A DNA stretch of 64,000 nucleotides from positions 124,001-188,000 of the forward strand of contig NZ_QAYC01000001.1 of assembly GCF_003053725.1 (NCBI RefSeq), in the 5' to 3' direction. The notes under the pieces were generated by a model. It searched no databases and had not been told where the DNA came from. It saw nothing but the letters and a program-made list of their open reading frames with translations. Below, piece after piece: positions 27,546 through 37,198 of the stretch; the stretch's first letter is position 1; each line of letters begins with the position of its first letter. The stretch comes from Rhodovulum kholense. Its GTDB lineage: Bacteria; Pseudomonadota; Alphaproteobacteria; Rhodobacterales; Rhodobacteraceae. The position numbers were made by a program, and so were the translations under genes.

Positions 27546-27977
27546 GTGGCAAGTGAGGCCTTCGAGGAGATCGTGGACACTTTCGAGTTCCTGGAGGACT
27601 GGGAGGACCGCTATCGCCATGTGATCGAAATGGGCAAGGCGATGGAGCCCCTGTCCGAGGCGTTCAAGGTGCCCGCGACCAAGGTCGACGGATGTGCCAG
27701 CCAGGTCTGGCTGATGGCCGATGTCGAGGGCGAGGGGCGTGAGGCGATCTATCACTTCAAGGGCGACAGCGATGCGATGATCGTCAAGGGGCTGATCGCG
27801 GTGCTGCGGGCGCTTTACGACGGGCTCACGGTGGTTGAGGTGCTTGAGACCGACGCGGGCGCCCAGCTGGCGCGGCTGGGGCTCGACGAGCACCTGTCCT
27901 CGCAACGCTCGAACGGGCTGCGCGCCATGGTCGAACGCATCCGCACCCAGGCCGCGGGCGTCGCCGAAGGGGTCTGA
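27546..27977 (+). CDS. sufE: SufE cysteine-desulfurase sulfur acceptor
   Basis: 143 residues from GTG 27546, preceded by AAGGAGAG. The conserved sulfur-accepting cysteine is in TKVDGCASQVWLMADVEG. The N-terminus FEEIVDTFEFLEDWEDRYRH and the helix LSSQRSNGLRAMVERIR are typical. It takes persulfide sulfur from SufS and passes it to the SufBCD scaffold for Fe-S cluster assembly. The suf operon is not in this window, so it is a stand-alone gene, as in other Rhodobacterales. Convergent with hpt, 13 bp apart. Confidence 0.93.
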   Translation: MASEAFEEIVDTFEFLEDWEDRYRHVIEMGKAMEPLSEAFKVPATKVDGCASQVWLMADVEGEGREAIYHFKGDSDAMIVKGLIAVLRALYDGLTVVEVLETDAGAQLARLGLDEHLSSQRSNGLRAMVERIRTQAAGVAEGV

Positions 27978-27990
27978 GCCCTCGCGCCCC

Positions 27991-28530
27991 TCAGCCGGTG
28001 AACCGCACCGCGCCGATATAGGGCAGGTTGCGGTTGCGCTGGGCATAGTCGATGCCGAAGCCCACCACGAAGCGGTCGGGGATCTCGAAGCCCACCCAGC
28101 GCGCGCGCACGTCGACCTCGCGCCGCGACGGCTTGTCGAGCAGCGCGCAGCATTCCAGCCGCGCGGGCTTGCGGCCGTTCAGCAGGTGCAACACGTGTTT
28201 CAGCGTGTGGCCGGTATCGACGATGTCCTCGACCACCAGCACGTCGCGGCCGCCGATCTCGCCGCGCAGGTCCTTCAGGATGCGCACCTCGCGCGACGAG
28301 GTCGTGGAATTTCCGTAGGACGAGGTCTCGATGAAATCGACCTCGACCGGCAGGTTCAGCTCGCGCACCAGATCGGCGATGAAGATGAACGAGCCGCGCA
28401 ACAGCCCGACGACGACCAGCTTTTCGGTATCGGCGAAATGCGCGGTGATCTCGCCCGCCAGCGATTCGACGCGGGCCGCGATGGTCTTGGCCGACAGCAA
28501 CTCGTCTATGACATATGGTCTCTCGGCCAT
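27991..28530 (-). CDS. hpt: Hypoxanthine phosphoribosyltransferase
   Basis: 179 residues from ATG 28530. The PRPP-binding loop is [20 protein letters not shown]; other conserved parts are [32 protein letters not shown] and [20 protein letters not shown]. It converts hypoxanthine (and often guanine) plus PRPP to the nucleotide in purine salvage. A much longer in-frame extension upstream overlaps the divergent coq10-like gene and is a shadow. Convergent with sufE. Confidence 0.94.
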   Translation of the reverse strand: MAERPYVIDELLSAKTIAARVESLAGEITAHFADTEKLVVVGLLRGSFIFIADLVRELNLPVEVDFIETSSYGNSTTSSREVRILKDLRGEIGGRDVLVVEDIVDTGHTLKHVLHLLNGRKPARLECCALLDKPSRREVDVRARWVGFEIPDRFVVGFGIDYAQRNRNLPYIGAVRFTG

Positions 28531-28599
28531 GGGTCCCCCTTGATTTTGCCGGGTTTCTAGCAGACATGGCGTCCCATTGTCAGCAGCGAACCGGGACCC

Positions 28600-29055
28600 A
28601 TGCCGCGCCATTCGGAAAACCGCGAGATGCCATACACCGCCCAGCAGATGTACGATCTGGTGGCCGATGTCGGGTCCTATCCGCAATTCCTGCCCTGGAC
28701 GGCTGCGGCCCGCATCCGCTCGCGCACCGATTACGGCGACCGCGAGCTGATGGAGGCCGATCTGGTGATCTCGTTCAAGGTGTTCCGCGAACGCTTTGGC
28801 AGCCGGGTGACGCTTTGGCCCGGGCGCATGCGGATCGATACCGAATATCTCGACGGGCCGTTTCGCTATCTGAAATCGCACTGGCAGTTCGAGGACGTGG
28901 CCGAGGGCCGCTGCAAGGTCGAGTTCTTCGTCGACTTCGAATTCAGGAACCGGGTGCTGCAGGGCGTGATCGGTGCGGTCTTCAACGAGGCGATGCTGCG
29001 GATCGTGCGCGCCTTCGAGGATCGGGCGAGGGCGCTTTACGGCACGCGGCCCTGA
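28600..29055 (+). CDS. RatA/Coq10-type START-fold ubiquinone-binding protein
   Basis: 151 residues. Conserved polyketide-cyclase/Coq10 sequence: [51 protein letters not shown] and [20 protein letters not shown]. Members bind ubiquinone and support respiration; in E. coli the homologue was reported as RatA, an inhibitor of ribosome subunit association, but no antitoxin partner (ratB) lies beside it here, so the respiratory role is more likely. Convergent with cinA, whose stop lies 4 bp away. Confidence 0.88.
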   Translation: MPRHSENREMPYTAQQMYDLVADVGSYPQFLPWTAAARIRSRTDYGDRELMEADLVISFKVFRERFGSRVTLWPGRMRIDTEYLDGPFRYLKSHWQFEDVAEGRCKVEFFVDFEFRNRVLQGVIGAVFNEAMLRIVRAFEDRARALYGTRP

Positions 29056-29059
29056 GGCC

Positions 29060-29545
29060 CTAGGTTCGCGGCGCGCCGAGCGCCCCCAGCAAAAGCGCCA
29101 GGGCATGATCGCGGGTCGCGGCCCGCACCCGGTCGCGGCCAAGCGCGCCGAATTCGACGGTCTCGGTGCGGGTTTCGGCGCCGCGCCGGGCGAGCCCGAA
29201 GCAGACCCGGCCTTCGGGCTTGAACTCGGACCCGCCGGGACCTGCGATGCCGGTGACGGCAACGGCCAGATCGGCCTCTGACCGGGCCAGCGCTCCGGCG
29301 GCCATTTCGGCCGCGACCTCTTCCGAGACCGCGCCATGGGTGTCGAGCGTTTCGCCCCGGACCCCCAGCATCGCCTGCTTGGCGGCGTTCGAATAGGTCA
29401 CGAAGCCCCGGTCGAAGACGGCGGACGAGCCTGGAATGTCGGTGATGGCAGCGGAGATCATGCCCCCGGTGCAGCTTTCGGCGGTGGAGATCACGAGGCC
29501 CGCGGCACGGGCCCCGGAAACGAGGGGTTCGGCTGTTTCGGTCAC
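29060..29545 (-). CDS. pncC: CinA C-terminal domain protein (nicotinamide-nucleotide amidase, PncC)
   Basis: 161 residues from GTG 29545, which overlaps the pgpA stop (GTGA). Only the C-terminal CinA domain is present: [20 protein letters not shown] with the catalytic Ser, [29 protein letters not shown] and [19 protein letters not shown]. The enzyme deamidates nicotinamide mononucleotide to nicotinate mononucleotide for NAD recycling. Stand-alone C-terminal forms are common. Last gene of ispDF-pgpA-pncC. Confidence 0.92.
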   Translation of the reverse strand: MTETAEPLVSGARAAGLVISTAESCTGGMISAAITDIPGSSAVFDRGFVTYSNAAKQAMLGVRGETLDTHGAVSEEVAAEMAAGALARSEADLAVAVTGIAGPGGSEFKPEGRVCFGLARRGAETRTETVEFGALGRDRVRAATRDHALALLLGALGAPRT

Positions 29546-30036
29546 ATCAGGAAGATATGCGAGAGTGCGGTCAGCGCAAGCACCAGCACCGCCGTGGCGA
29601 CGCCCGCCAGCACGTCGTCCAGCATGACCCCGATCGGCGTCTTCATCCGGTCGGCGCGGCCGATGGGGCCGGGTTTCCAGATGTCGAAGAGCCGGAAGCC
29701 CAGAAAGGCCGCGATCCAGCCCGGATAAAGCGCGGTCGCGTCGACCCCGGCCGCCGCCGCCCCGATCGAGACCGGCAGCAGCGCGATCCACATCCCCGCG
29801 ACCTCGTCGATCACGTATTCGGACCGGTCCGGGTCAGGGGCGCCGGCCGCGGCCTCGCGCACCGCCCAGATGCCGAGCGGGATCACCGCAAGCGTCGCGA
29901 AGGCGGTCAGGAAGACCCCGCCGATCACGTCGAGCGCCCAGAAGGCGGGCATCGCCGCCAGCGAGCCCCATGTGCCCGGGGCGGGGCGCATCCGGCCCAC
30001 GCCGAAGACGGTGGCGATCTGCGTGGCGAGGCTCAT
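29542..30036 (-). CDS. pgpA: Phosphatidylglycerophosphatase A
   Basis: 164 residues with about four membrane helices. Family motifs: [20 protein letters not shown] at the N-terminus, [17 protein letters not shown] with the acidic catalytic pair, and [20 protein letters not shown] followed by [11 protein letters not shown]. It removes phosphate from phosphatidylglycerophosphate in the inner membrane to make phosphatidylglycerol. It overlaps both neighbours by 4 bp, so the three genes are translated as one unit. Confidence 0.94.
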   Translation of the reverse strand: MSLATQIATVFGVGRMRPAPGTWGSLAAMPAFWALDVIGGVFLTAFATLAVIPLGIWAVREAAAGAPDPDRSEYVIDEVAGMWIALLPVSIGAAAAGVDATALYPGWIAAFLGFRLFDIWKPGPIGRADRMKTPIGVMLDDVLAGVATAVLVLALTALSHIFLM

Positions 30037-31178
30037 GGCGCCACCAGCGTCACGGTGGCCAGCGCCGCGATCCCTTCCTCACGCCCGGTGAACCCGAGCC
30101 GTTCAGAGGTGGTCGCCTTGACGCTGACCCGGGCCTCGTCCATCCCCATCAGCCGCGCCATCTCGGCGCGCATCGCGCCCGCGACGGGGCCGATCTTGGG
30201 CCGCTCGCAGATCAGCGTCAGATCGACATTGGCGATGCGGAAACCGCGTTCGGCCGCCAGCGCGACCGCGTGTTTCAGGAAGATCTCGCTGGCCGCGCCC
30301 TTCCATTGCGGATCGGAGGGCGGGAAATGCTGGCCGATATCGCCTTCGGCCAATGCGCCATAGATGGCGTCGGTGACGGTGTGCATCCCGACATCGGCGT
30401 CGGAATGGCCTTTCAGCGCCTTGTCATGCGGCACCTTGATGCCGCAGAGGATCACCCCGTCGCCCTCGCAGAAGGCGTGCACGTCGAACCCGTTTCCGGT
30501 GCGAATGTCCATGTTTCTCTCCCGCAGGACCCGCTCGGCGCGGGCGAAATCCACCTTGTGGGTGATCTTGAGATTGTCTTCGTCGCCTTCGACGATGGCC
30601 ACGTCAAGGCCTGCCGCCAGCGCCACCTCGACATCGTCAGCCGCCCCGCCCGGATGGGCCTGATGGGCGGCGAGGATGGCGCGCAGGTGAAAGCCCTGGG
30701 GCGTCTGCGCGCGGAAAAGCCCCTCGCGCGGATGCGGGGCCGCGACCTTGCCGTCGCGGCCGCGCCACAGCGCATCGGTCACCGGCAGGGCGGGGGCGGC
30801 GCCGGGGCTGTCGTCGAGCGCGTTGATCACCCGGTCGATCAGCGCGGCCGAGACCATCGGCCGGGCGCCGTCATGGATCAGCACGCGCGTCGTGCCTTCG
30901 GGCGCGGCGTGCAGCCCGGCCATCACCGAGGCGTCGCGGCTGGCGCCGCCCGGCACGGTCGCGACCTCGGCGGGGCTGTCGGCAAGGGCAAGCTCGAACA
31001 GCGCGCCGTCCTCGGGGTGCAGCACCGCGACGATGGCGCCGATCCGGGGGTGGCCGGCAAAGGCCTCGATCGTGCGGGCCAGAACGGCACGCCCGGCAAG
31101 ATCCTGATATTGCTTGGGCTTGTCGCCCCCCACCCGGGTGCCGCGGCCCGCGGCCACGATGATCGCCGTGACAGTCAT
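30033..31178 (-). CDS. ispDF: Bifunctional IspD/IspF of the MEP isoprenoid pathway
   Basis: 381 residues from ATG 31178. IspD half (about 1-225): [20 protein letters not shown] for CTP binding, [39 protein letters not shown] and [14 protein letters not shown]. IspF half (about 226-381): [20 protein letters not shown] with Asp and His metal ligands, [20 protein letters not shown], and [20 protein letters not shown]. It catalyses the MEP cytidylyltransferase and cyclodiphosphate synthase steps; the intervening IspE is elsewhere. The fusion is usual in alphaproteobacteria. Divergent from dusB, 188 bp apart. Confidence 0.95.
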   Translation of the reverse strand: MTVTAIIVAAGRGTRVGGDKPKQYQDLAGRAVLARTIEAFAGHPRIGAIVAVLHPEDGALFELALADSPAEVATVPGGASRDASVMAGLHAAPEGTTRVLIHDGARPMVSAALIDRVINALDDSPGAAPALPVTDALWRGRDGKVAAPHPREGLFRAQTPQGFHLRAILAAHQAHPGGAADDVEVALAAGLDVAIVEGDEDNLKITHKVDFARAERVLRERNMDIRTGNGFDVHAFCEGDGVILCGIKVPHDKALKGHSDADVGMHTVTDAIYGALAEGDIGQHFPPSDPQWKGAASEIFLKHAVALAAERGFRIANVDLTLICERPKIGPVAGAMRAEMARLMGMDEARVSVKATTSERLGFTGREEGIAALATVTLVAP

Positions 31179-31310
31179 GTGTCGCCCCCCTGCTGCCCGT
31201 CGGGGTTTTAGGCGGGGCGCCGCTGCGGGGCAATGGGGCAAACTGGCGGGCAGGTCTGCCCAATTGTTGTGCAAAGATCGTTTCCGGGCAGACAAAGAGT
31301 GTCAGGGTGA

Positions 31311-31339
31311 TTGCCATTGCCGGGCGGGGGGGCTAGATC
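31311..31339 (+). promoter_or_regulatory. Candidate promoter of dusB-ntrB-ntrC
   Basis: TTGCCA (31311-31316) and TAGATC (31334-31339) with 17 bp spacing, 27 bp before the TTG start of dusB. The position fits the upstream promoter of the nifR3-ntrB-ntrC operon described in Rhodobacter. Confidence 0.45.
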
Positions 31340-31366
31340 AGTTTCGGCTGCACAAGGATTAATCAA

Positions 31367-32350
31367 TTGGCCATTCGCGTGGCAGATATCGCGCTGGATC
31401 CTCCGGTTCTCCTTGCTCCGATGGCGGGAATCACGGACTTGCCGTTTCGACGGCTGGTTGCGTCCTTCGGCGCCGGGCTGGTGGTGTCCGAGATGGTCGC
31501 GAGCCAGGAAATGGTGCAGGCCAAGCCGGGGGTGCGCGAGCGGGCGGCGCTGGGCTTCGGCGAAGAGGCGACGGCGGTCCAGCTGGCCGGGCGCGACCCG
31601 GACTGGATGGCGCGGGCGGCGCGGATGGTGGAAGAGCAGGGGGCCAGGATCATCGACATCAACATGGGCTGTCCGGCCAAGAAGGTGGTCGGCGGGCTGT
31701 CGGGCTCGGCGCTGATGCGCGATCCCGATCGGGCGTTGCGGCTGATCGAGGCGGTGGTGAAGGCGGTGTCCGTGCCGGTCACGCTGAAGACCCGGCTGGG
31801 CTGGGATGACGGCATGAGAAACGCCGCCGATCTGGCGCGCCGGGCCGAGGCCGCGGGCGTGCGGATGATCACCATCCATGGCCGCACCCGCTGTCAGTTC
31901 TACAAGGGCCGGGCCGACTGGCGCGCGATCCGCGAGGTCAAGGAGGCGGTCACCGTGCCGGTGGTGGCCAATGGCGACATCGTCTGCGGCGAGACCGCCG
32001 CCCAGGCGCTCGATCAGTCGGGCGCGGACGGGGTTATGGTCGGGCGCGGCGCGCAGGGGCGGCCCTGGCTGCTGGCCGAGATCGGCGCCCGGATCGCGGG
32101 GCGCCCGGCGCCCGCGGTGCCCCAAGGCGCGGCGCTGACCGACATGGTCGCGCGGCATTACGAGGACATGCTGGGCTTTTACGGCGCGGATCTGGGCGGG
32201 CGTGTCGCGCGCAAGCATCTGGGCTGGTACATGGACCGCGCGGGCACGCCCGCGCCCCTGCGCCGCCGGGTGTTGACGGCGCCGGCCGGGGCAGCGGTGC
32301 TGGCGCTTCTGCCCGAGGCGCTGGCTTCCGAGGGGAGGGCCGCGGCATGA
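31367..32350 (+). CDS. dusB: tRNA-dihydrouridine synthase DusB (NifR3)
   Basis: 327 residues. The start is TTG at 31367 after AAGGATT; no ATG or GTG suits, since the conserved PVLLAPMAGITDLPFRRLV begins only 13 residues on. The FMN-binding TIM barrel shows ARIIDINMGCPAKKVVGGLS with the catalytic Cys, ITIHGRTRCQFYKGRADW and NGDIVCGETAAQAL followed by DGVMVGRGAQGRPWLL. It reduces specific uridines in tRNA D-loops. Known as nifR3 in Rhodobacter because it heads the ntrBC operon; ntrB overlaps its end by 4 bp. Confidence 0.93.
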   Translation: MAIRVADIALDPPVLLAPMAGITDLPFRRLVASFGAGLVVSEMVASQEMVQAKPGVRERAALGFGEEATAVQLAGRDPDWMARAARMVEEQGARIIDINMGCPAKKVVGGLSGSALMRDPDRALRLIEAVVKAVSVPVTLKTRLGWDDGMRNAADLARRAEAAGVRMITIHGRTRCQFYKGRADWRAIREVKEAVTVPVVANGDIVCGETAAQALDQSGADGVMVGRGAQGRPWLLAEIGARIAGRPAPAVPQGAALTDMVARHYEDMLGFYGADLGGRVARKHLGWYMDRAGTPAPLRRRVLTAPAGAAVLALLPEALASEGRAAA

Positions 32351-33426
32351 CGCTCGATCAGGACGCGATCTGGACCGCGCTGCCGATCCCGGCCTTCCTG
32401 CTGGATGCGGGCGACCGGATCGCCGCGATCAACCCGGCCTCGGAGCTTTTCGTCAACGCCACGATCAAGACGCTCAGCGGCGTGCCGATCTTCGACCGGC
32501 TGGCGGTCGATGCCCCGCTTGACGAGGCCTTTGCCCGGGTCCGCGCCAACCGCGCGCCGCTGTTCATCAACGATGTCGATGTCAGCGCGGGCAACAAGCC
32601 GCCGGTCCTGTGCAACGTGCAGGTGGCGCCGATGAACGACGGCGAGGAACACCTGCTGCTGCTGGTCAGCCCGCGCGAGATCGCCGGGCGGCTGGGGCGG
32701 GCGCATTCGGTGAAATCGGCGGCCAAGTCGGCGATCGGCATGGCCGAAATGCTGGCGCACGAGATCAAGAACCCGCTCGCGGGCATCACCGGGGCGGCGC
32801 AGCTTCTGTCGATGAACCTGACGAATGGCGATCTGGAGATGACCGATCTGATCGTCGAGGAAAGCCGCCGGATCGTGAAGCTGCTCGATCAGGTCGAACA
32901 GTTCGGCAATCTGCGCCCGCCGGCCTGCAAGGCGGTCAACCTCCACGACGTGCTGGACCGGGTGCGGCGCTCGGCGGCGGTGGGCTTTGCGGCCAACATG
33001 AAGATCGTCGAGGAATACGACCCCTCGCTGCCGCCGACCTGGGCCGACCCCGACCAGCTGATGCAGGTCTTCACCAACCTGATCACCAATGCCGCCCAGG
33101 CGGCCGGTCCGCGCGGCGGCACGATCCGGCTGCGCACCTTCTACGACCTGTCGCTGAGGCTGCGCCACCCCGACGGGTCCGGCGTGCCGGTGCCTTTGCA
33201 GGTGGAAATCACCGATGACGGTCCGGGCCTGCCTCCCGAGATCGCCGCCGATATCTTCGAGCCCTTCGTGTCGGGCCGCGAGAACGGCACCGGGCTGGGG
33301 CTTGCGCTGGTCTCGAAGATCATCGGCGACCATGGCGGCTGGATCGCGGTCGACTCGGTGCCCGGGCGCACCGTGTTCCGCGTCTCGCTGCCGGTTGCCC
33401 CGAAACCCGAAGAGGATGAGAGCTGA
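32347..33426 (+). CDS. ntrB: Nitrogen-regulation sensor kinase NtrB
   Basis: 359 residues, cytoplasmic, no membrane segments. N-terminal PAS domain ([20 protein letters not shown]), H-box with phospho-accepting His in [21 protein letters not shown]-box [19 protein letters not shown], and G-boxes [20 protein letters not shown] and [20 protein letters not shown]. It phosphorylates or dephosphorylates NtrC according to nitrogen status, relayed by PII proteins. It overlaps dusB by 4 bp and touches ntrC (TGATG). Confidence 0.95.
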   Translation: MTLDQDAIWTALPIPAFLLDAGDRIAAINPASELFVNATIKTLSGVPIFDRLAVDAPLDEAFARVRANRAPLFINDVDVSAGNKPPVLCNVQVAPMNDGEEHLLLLVSPREIAGRLGRAHSVKSAAKSAIGMAEMLAHEIKNPLAGITGAAQLLSMNLTNGDLEMTDLIVEESRRIVKLLDQVEQFGNLRPPACKAVNLHDVLDRVRRSAAVGFAANMKIVEEYDPSLPPTWADPDQLMQVFTNLITNAAQAAGPRGGTIRLRTFYDLSLRLRHPDGSGVPVPLQVEITDDGPGLPPEIAADIFEPFVSGRENGTGLGLALVSKIIGDHGGWIAVDSVPGRTVFRVSLPVAPKPEEDES

Positions 33427-34802
33427 TGGACGGAACCGTACTTGTCGCCGATGACGACCGCACGATCCGCACCGTTTTGACCCAGGCCCTGACCCGGGCC
33501 GGCTGCAAGGTGCATGCCACCTCGTCCCTGACCACGCTGATGCGCTGGGTCGGCGAGGGAAAGGGCGATCTGGTGATCTCGGACGTGATCATGCCCGATG
33601 GCAACGGGCTCGAGATGCTGCCGAAGATCGGGCAGGAGCGGCCGGGCCTGCCGGTGATCGTGATTTCGGCGCAGAACACAATCATGACCGCGATCCAGGC
33701 GGCCGAGGCCGAGGCCTATGACTATCTGCCCAAGCCCTTCGACCTGCCCGACCTGATGAAGCGGGCGGCGCGGGCGCTGGAGACCAAGCGCCGGGTCGGC
33801 CGTCCGCGCGAGGTCGCGCCGCCGACCGGGGGCGACACCCAGGACGACCTGCCGCTGGTCGGGCGCACGCCGCAGATGCAGGCGCTGTACCGGCTGGTGG
33901 CGCGGGTGATGAACGCCGATCTGCCGGTGCTGATCACCGGCGAATCCGGCACCGGCAAATCGCTGATCGCCCGCGCGATCCACGACTTTTCCGACCGCCG
34001 CTCGCTGCCCTTCGTGATCGCAACCGCCGCCGACATGGAGGGCGTCGACGGCCCCTCGGCGCTGGTCGCGCGCGCCCGCGGCGGCTCGATCCTGTTCGAC
34101 GAGGTGGCCGACCTGACTGAAGAGGCGCAGGGCCGGATCGTGCGCATGCTGGACAGCTTCGGCGACAGCGCGCCGCGCATCATGGCGACCAGCCAGACCG
34201 ATCTGATGGGCCGGATGGAGGCGGGGCAGTTCCGGCAGGACCTGTTCTACCGCCTGGGCGGCGTCACCGTGGCGGTGCCCTCGCTGCGCGAGCGGGTCGA
34301 CGATATTCCGTTGCTGGCCGAGCATTTCCTCGGCCGCTCCGACCGCGACGGCAGCGCGACCCGGCGTCTGGCCGAGGATGCGATGGACCTGATCCGCGCC
34401 TATAGCTGGCCCGGCAATGTCCGCCAGCTGGAACACACAATCCGCCGTCTGGTGGTGACAAGTTCCGAAGAGGTCATCACCCGCGCCGAGGTCGAGGCGG
34501 TTCTGGGCAACCAGCCCGAGATCGAGCCGCTGGTCGGCGGCGGGGATGGCGAAAAGCTGTCGGCCTCGGTCGCCAAGCATCTGAGGCGCTATTTCGACCT
34601 GCATGGCGGCGTGTTGCCGCCGCCCGGGCTTTATGCCCGCATCCTGCGCGAGGTCGAAATGCCGCTGATCGAGATCGCGCTGGATGCGACCGGCGGCAAT
34701 CAGGCCAAATGTGCCGATCTTCTGGGGATCAACCGCAATACCTTGCGCAAGAAGATCACGGATCTCGATATTCGCGTGACACGGCGCCGGAAGTTGATGT
34801 AA
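33426..34802 (+). CDS. ntrC: Nitrogen-regulation response regulator NtrC lacking the GAFTGA loop
   Basis: 458 residues. Receiver domain with Asp53 ([15 protein letters not shown]) and Lys103 ([11 protein letters not shown]). AAA+ domain: Walker A at about 172-179 ([17 protein letters not shown]), Walker [11 protein letters not shown] at 221-230. Between them, where sigma-54 activators carry GAFTGA, only [20 protein letters not shown] is found, about 20 residues shorter than usual. The Fis-type DNA-binding helix at the end reads [20 protein letters not shown]. Rhodobacter capsulatus NtrC lacks this loop and activates sigma-70 polymerase; the same is inferred here. Followed by a hairpin and ntrYX. 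Confidence 0.95.
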   Translation: MDGTVLVADDDRTIRTVLTQALTRAGCKVHATSSLTTLMRWVGEGKGDLVISDVIMPDGNGLEMLPKIGQERPGLPVIVISAQNTIMTAIQAAEAEAYDYLPKPFDLPDLMKRAARALETKRRVGRPREVAPPTGGDTQDDLPLVGRTPQMQALYRLVARVMNADLPVLITGESGTGKSLIARAIHDFSDRRSLPFVIATAADMEGVDGPSALVARARGGSILFDEVADLTEEAQGRIVRMLDSFGDSAPRIMATSQTDLMGRMEAGQFRQDLFYRLGGVTVAVPSLRERVDDIPLLAEHFLGRSDRDGSATRRLAEDAMDLIRAYSWPGNVRQLEHTIRRLVVTSSEEVITRAEVEAVLGNQPEIEPLVGGGDGEKLSASVAKHLRRYFDLHGGVLPPPGLYARILREVEMPLIEIALDATGGNQAKCADLLGINRNTLRKKITDLDIRVTRRRKLM

Positions 34803-34840
34803 ATTGGCAACAAGGCGTGGCCGACCGGACATAACCCCGG

Positions 34841-34865
34841 CGGCCCTGCCATGAGGTCAGGGCCG
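34841..34865 (+). terminator. Hairpin between ntrC and ntrY, possible attenuator or weak terminator
   Basis: CGGCCCTG (34841-34848) and CAGGGCCG (34858-34865) make a perfect 8-bp stem with a 9-nt loop, followed by TCTTC, not a full T-run. It may reduce read-through from ntrBC into ntrYX. Confidence 0.5.
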
Positions 34866-34897
34866 TCTTCGGGCGGTGCAGCGACACGAGGCGAGCG

Positions 34898-37195
34898 GTG
34901 ACACATGCCAAGGGCCTGATGGCCCTGGAACGGTTCTTGCGCCTGCGCAGATCGCGCCAGGCGACCAATGCCGCCACGCTGAGCGTCGTGGTCCTTGGCC
35001 CGCTTCTGGCGATCTTCACCTTCCTGATGCTGGGGCCGCTCGATCAGGGCGCCTCGTCGCATGGGCTTCGGATCGTCATCCTGATCGATCTTGTCTATGC
35101 GCTGGTCGTGGCGGCGCTGGTGGTGCAACGCATCGCGCGGATGGTGGCGGCGCGGCGGCGGCATTCGGCGGGCTCGCGGCTGCATCTGCGGCTGACCGGG
35201 GTCTTTGCGCTGATCGCGCTGATCCCGACGGTGTCGGTCGCGATCTTTGCCGGGCTCACCATCAATATCGGGCTCGAGGGCTGGTTCTCGGAGCGGGTGC
35301 GCAACGTGGTCGGCGCCTCGCTGGCCGCGGCCGAGGCCTATGAGGACGAACACCGCCGCGATCTGGTGGCCGATGCCCATACGCTGGCGGGCTATCTGGC
35401 GGTGGCGCGGCAGGCGACCGTGTTCCTGTCGGACGGCGACATGCGCCAGCTTCTGACCCAGGCCCAGGCGCGGGTGCAGCGCGGGCTGAAGGAAGCCTAT
35501 GTGATCGACGGCTCGGGCGAGATCCGGGCGCGGGGCGAGCGGTCTTACCTGTTCAATTACGAACGTCCCGGCGCCGACGACATCGCGCGGGCGGGCGCGG
35601 GCGAGACGGTAGTCATTCAGGACTGGGACAACAACGAGTTCCGCGCGCTGCAAAAGCTCGACGGCTATCTCGACCGCTATCTCTACATCTCGCGCACGGT
35701 CGATGGCGACATCCTGAACCTTCTGGACGACACCCAGCAATCGGTGCGGCTGTATCAGCAGCTCGAACAGGAACGCGGGCGGGTGCTGTTCGAATTCGGG
35801 CTGCTTTATCTGGGCTTCGCGGTGATCCTGATCCTTGCCGCGGTCTGGCTGGGCCTGTGGTTCGCCGAAAGGCTGTCGCGGCCCGTGGGTCGGCTTGCGG
35901 GTGCGGCCCAGCGGGTGGGGGCGGGCGATCTGGACGTGCGGGTGCCCGAAGAGACCGGCGATGACGAGATCGCGATGCTGGGGCGGATGTTCAACCAGAT
36001 GACCCGGCAGCTGAAGCTGCAACGCGACGCGCTTCTCGACAATACCCGCCAGATCGAAAAGCGGCGGCGGCTGTTCGATTCCGTGCTGTCCTCGGTCACC
36101 GCGGGGGTGATGGGGCTCGATGCCGAGGGGCGGGTCGAGGTGATGAACCGCTCGGCGCTGCTGCTTCTGCGGCTCGATGCGGCCGAGGCCGAGGGGCAGG
36201 AGCTGTGTGTCGCGGTGCCCGAATTCGCCGAGCTTCTGGAAAAGCTGAAGGCCAGCCGCCGTGGCACCGCCCAGGAAGAGATCCGGCTGCTGCGTGGCGG
36301 CAACATGGAACATCTGCTGGTCCGCATGGCGATGAGGAAAAGCGCCGATGGCGGGGCCGAGGGCTTCGTGGTGGCCTTCGACGACGTGACCGATCTGGTG
36401 ACGGCGCAACGGATGGCGGCCTGGGGCGACGTGGCGCGCCGGATCGCGCACGAGATCAAGAACCCGCTGACGCCGATCCAGCTGTCGGCCGAGCGGATCA
36501 AGCGCAAGTTCCGCACCGCGGTCGGCGATCAGGCCGAAGCGCTGGACCAGATGACCGACGTTATCGTTCGGCAAACCAATGACTTGCGGCGCATCGTTGA
36601 TGAATTCTCCAAATTCGCCCGGATGCCCGAACCCGACCGCAAGCCGGTCGATCTGGCGGCGCTTCTGCGCGATGCGGTGTTGTTGCAGGAGGCGGGCCAG
36701 CCCGGGGTCGCCTTCGTGGCCGAGATCCCCGAGGCGCCGGTTCCGGCCGAGCTGGACGCGACCATGATCTCTCAGGCGTTGACGAACATCATGAAGAACG
36801 CGGGCGAAGCCATTGACAGTCTTAGGACAAAAGGCGAGCCCGAAGGCCATGCCCCCGAGATCCGGGTCCGGCTCGATGTCGAGGAGGGCAGCGCGACGAT
36901 CCGGATCGCCGACAACGGCATCGGGCTGCCGCAGGACCGGGCGCGGCTTTTCGAGCCCTATGTGACCACGCGCGATCACGGCACCGGGCTGGGCCTGCCC
37001 ATCGTCAAGAAGATCATCGAGGAACATGGCGGGCGGCTCGACCTGCGCGACGCCGAGCCCTTCGCCGAGGGGGCCCATTGCGGCGCCCTGGCCGAAATCA
37101 CGCTGCCGGTCGATCCGGCACAGGGCGCGGCGGACGGCCCGGCACGGGCCGCCATCCGCGACACGACACCGATAACCGCGGCAACCGGGGAGTAG
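34898..37195 (+). CDS. ntrY: Nitrogen/redox sensor kinase NtrY
   Basis: 765 residues, GTG start at 34898. Membrane helices: LSVVVLGPLLAIFTFLMLGP, VILIDLVYALVVAALVV, GVFALIALIPTVSVAIFAGL, and after a periplasmic domain LLYLGFAVILILAAVWLGLW. Then HAMP (RPVGRLAGAAQRVGAGDLDV), PAS (LFDSVLSSVTAGVMGLDAEG), H-box [20 protein letters not shown] and ATPase boxes TNIMKNAGEAIDSL, RIADNGIGLPQD, DHGTGLGLPIVKKIIEEHGG. The partner is NtrX, 3 bp downstream. In other alphaproteobacteria NtrYX governs nitrogen metabolism, redox response or envelope functions. Confidence 0.95.
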   Translation: MTHAKGLMALERFLRLRRSRQATNAATLSVVVLGPLLAIFTFLMLGPLDQGASSHGLRIVILIDLVYALVVAALVVQRIARMVAARRRHSAGSRLHLRLTGVFALIALIPTVSVAIFAGLTINIGLEGWFSERVRNVVGASLAAAEAYEDEHRRDLVADAHTLAGYLAVARQATVFLSDGDMRQLLTQAQARVQRGLKEAYVIDGSGEIRARGERSYLFNYERPGADDIARAGAGETVVIQDWDNNEFRALQKLDGYLDRYLYISRTVDGDILNLLDDTQQSVRLYQQLEQERGRVLFEFGLLYLGFAVILILAAVWLGLWFAERLSRPVGRLAGAAQRVGAGDLDVRVPEETGDDEIAMLGRMFNQMTRQLKLQRDALLDNTRQIEKRRRLFDSVLSSVTAGVMGLDAEGRVEVMNRSALLLLRLDAAEAEGQELCVAVPEFAELLEKLKASRRGTAQEEIRLLRGGNMEHLLVRMAMRKSADGGAEGFVVAFDDVTDLVTAQRMAAWGDVARRIAHEIKNPLTPIQLSAERIKRKFRTAVGDQAEALDQMTDVIVRQTNDLRRIVDEFSKFARMPEPDRKPVDLAALLRDAVLLQEAGQPGVAFVAEIPEAPVPAELDATMISQALTNIMKNAGEAIDSLRTKGEPEGHAPEIRVRLDVEEGSATIRIADNGIGLPQDRARLFEPYVTTRDHGTGLGLPIVKKIIEEHGGRLDLRDAEPFAEGAHCGALAEITLPVDPAQGAADGPARAAIRDTTPITAATGE

Positions 37196-37198
37196 GAC

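Noticed and set aside
28600-29055. RatA as toxin of a toxin-antitoxin pair
   Set aside because: No ratB-like partner is adjacent, and the protein belongs to the Coq10-type START fold that mostly serves ubiquinone function.
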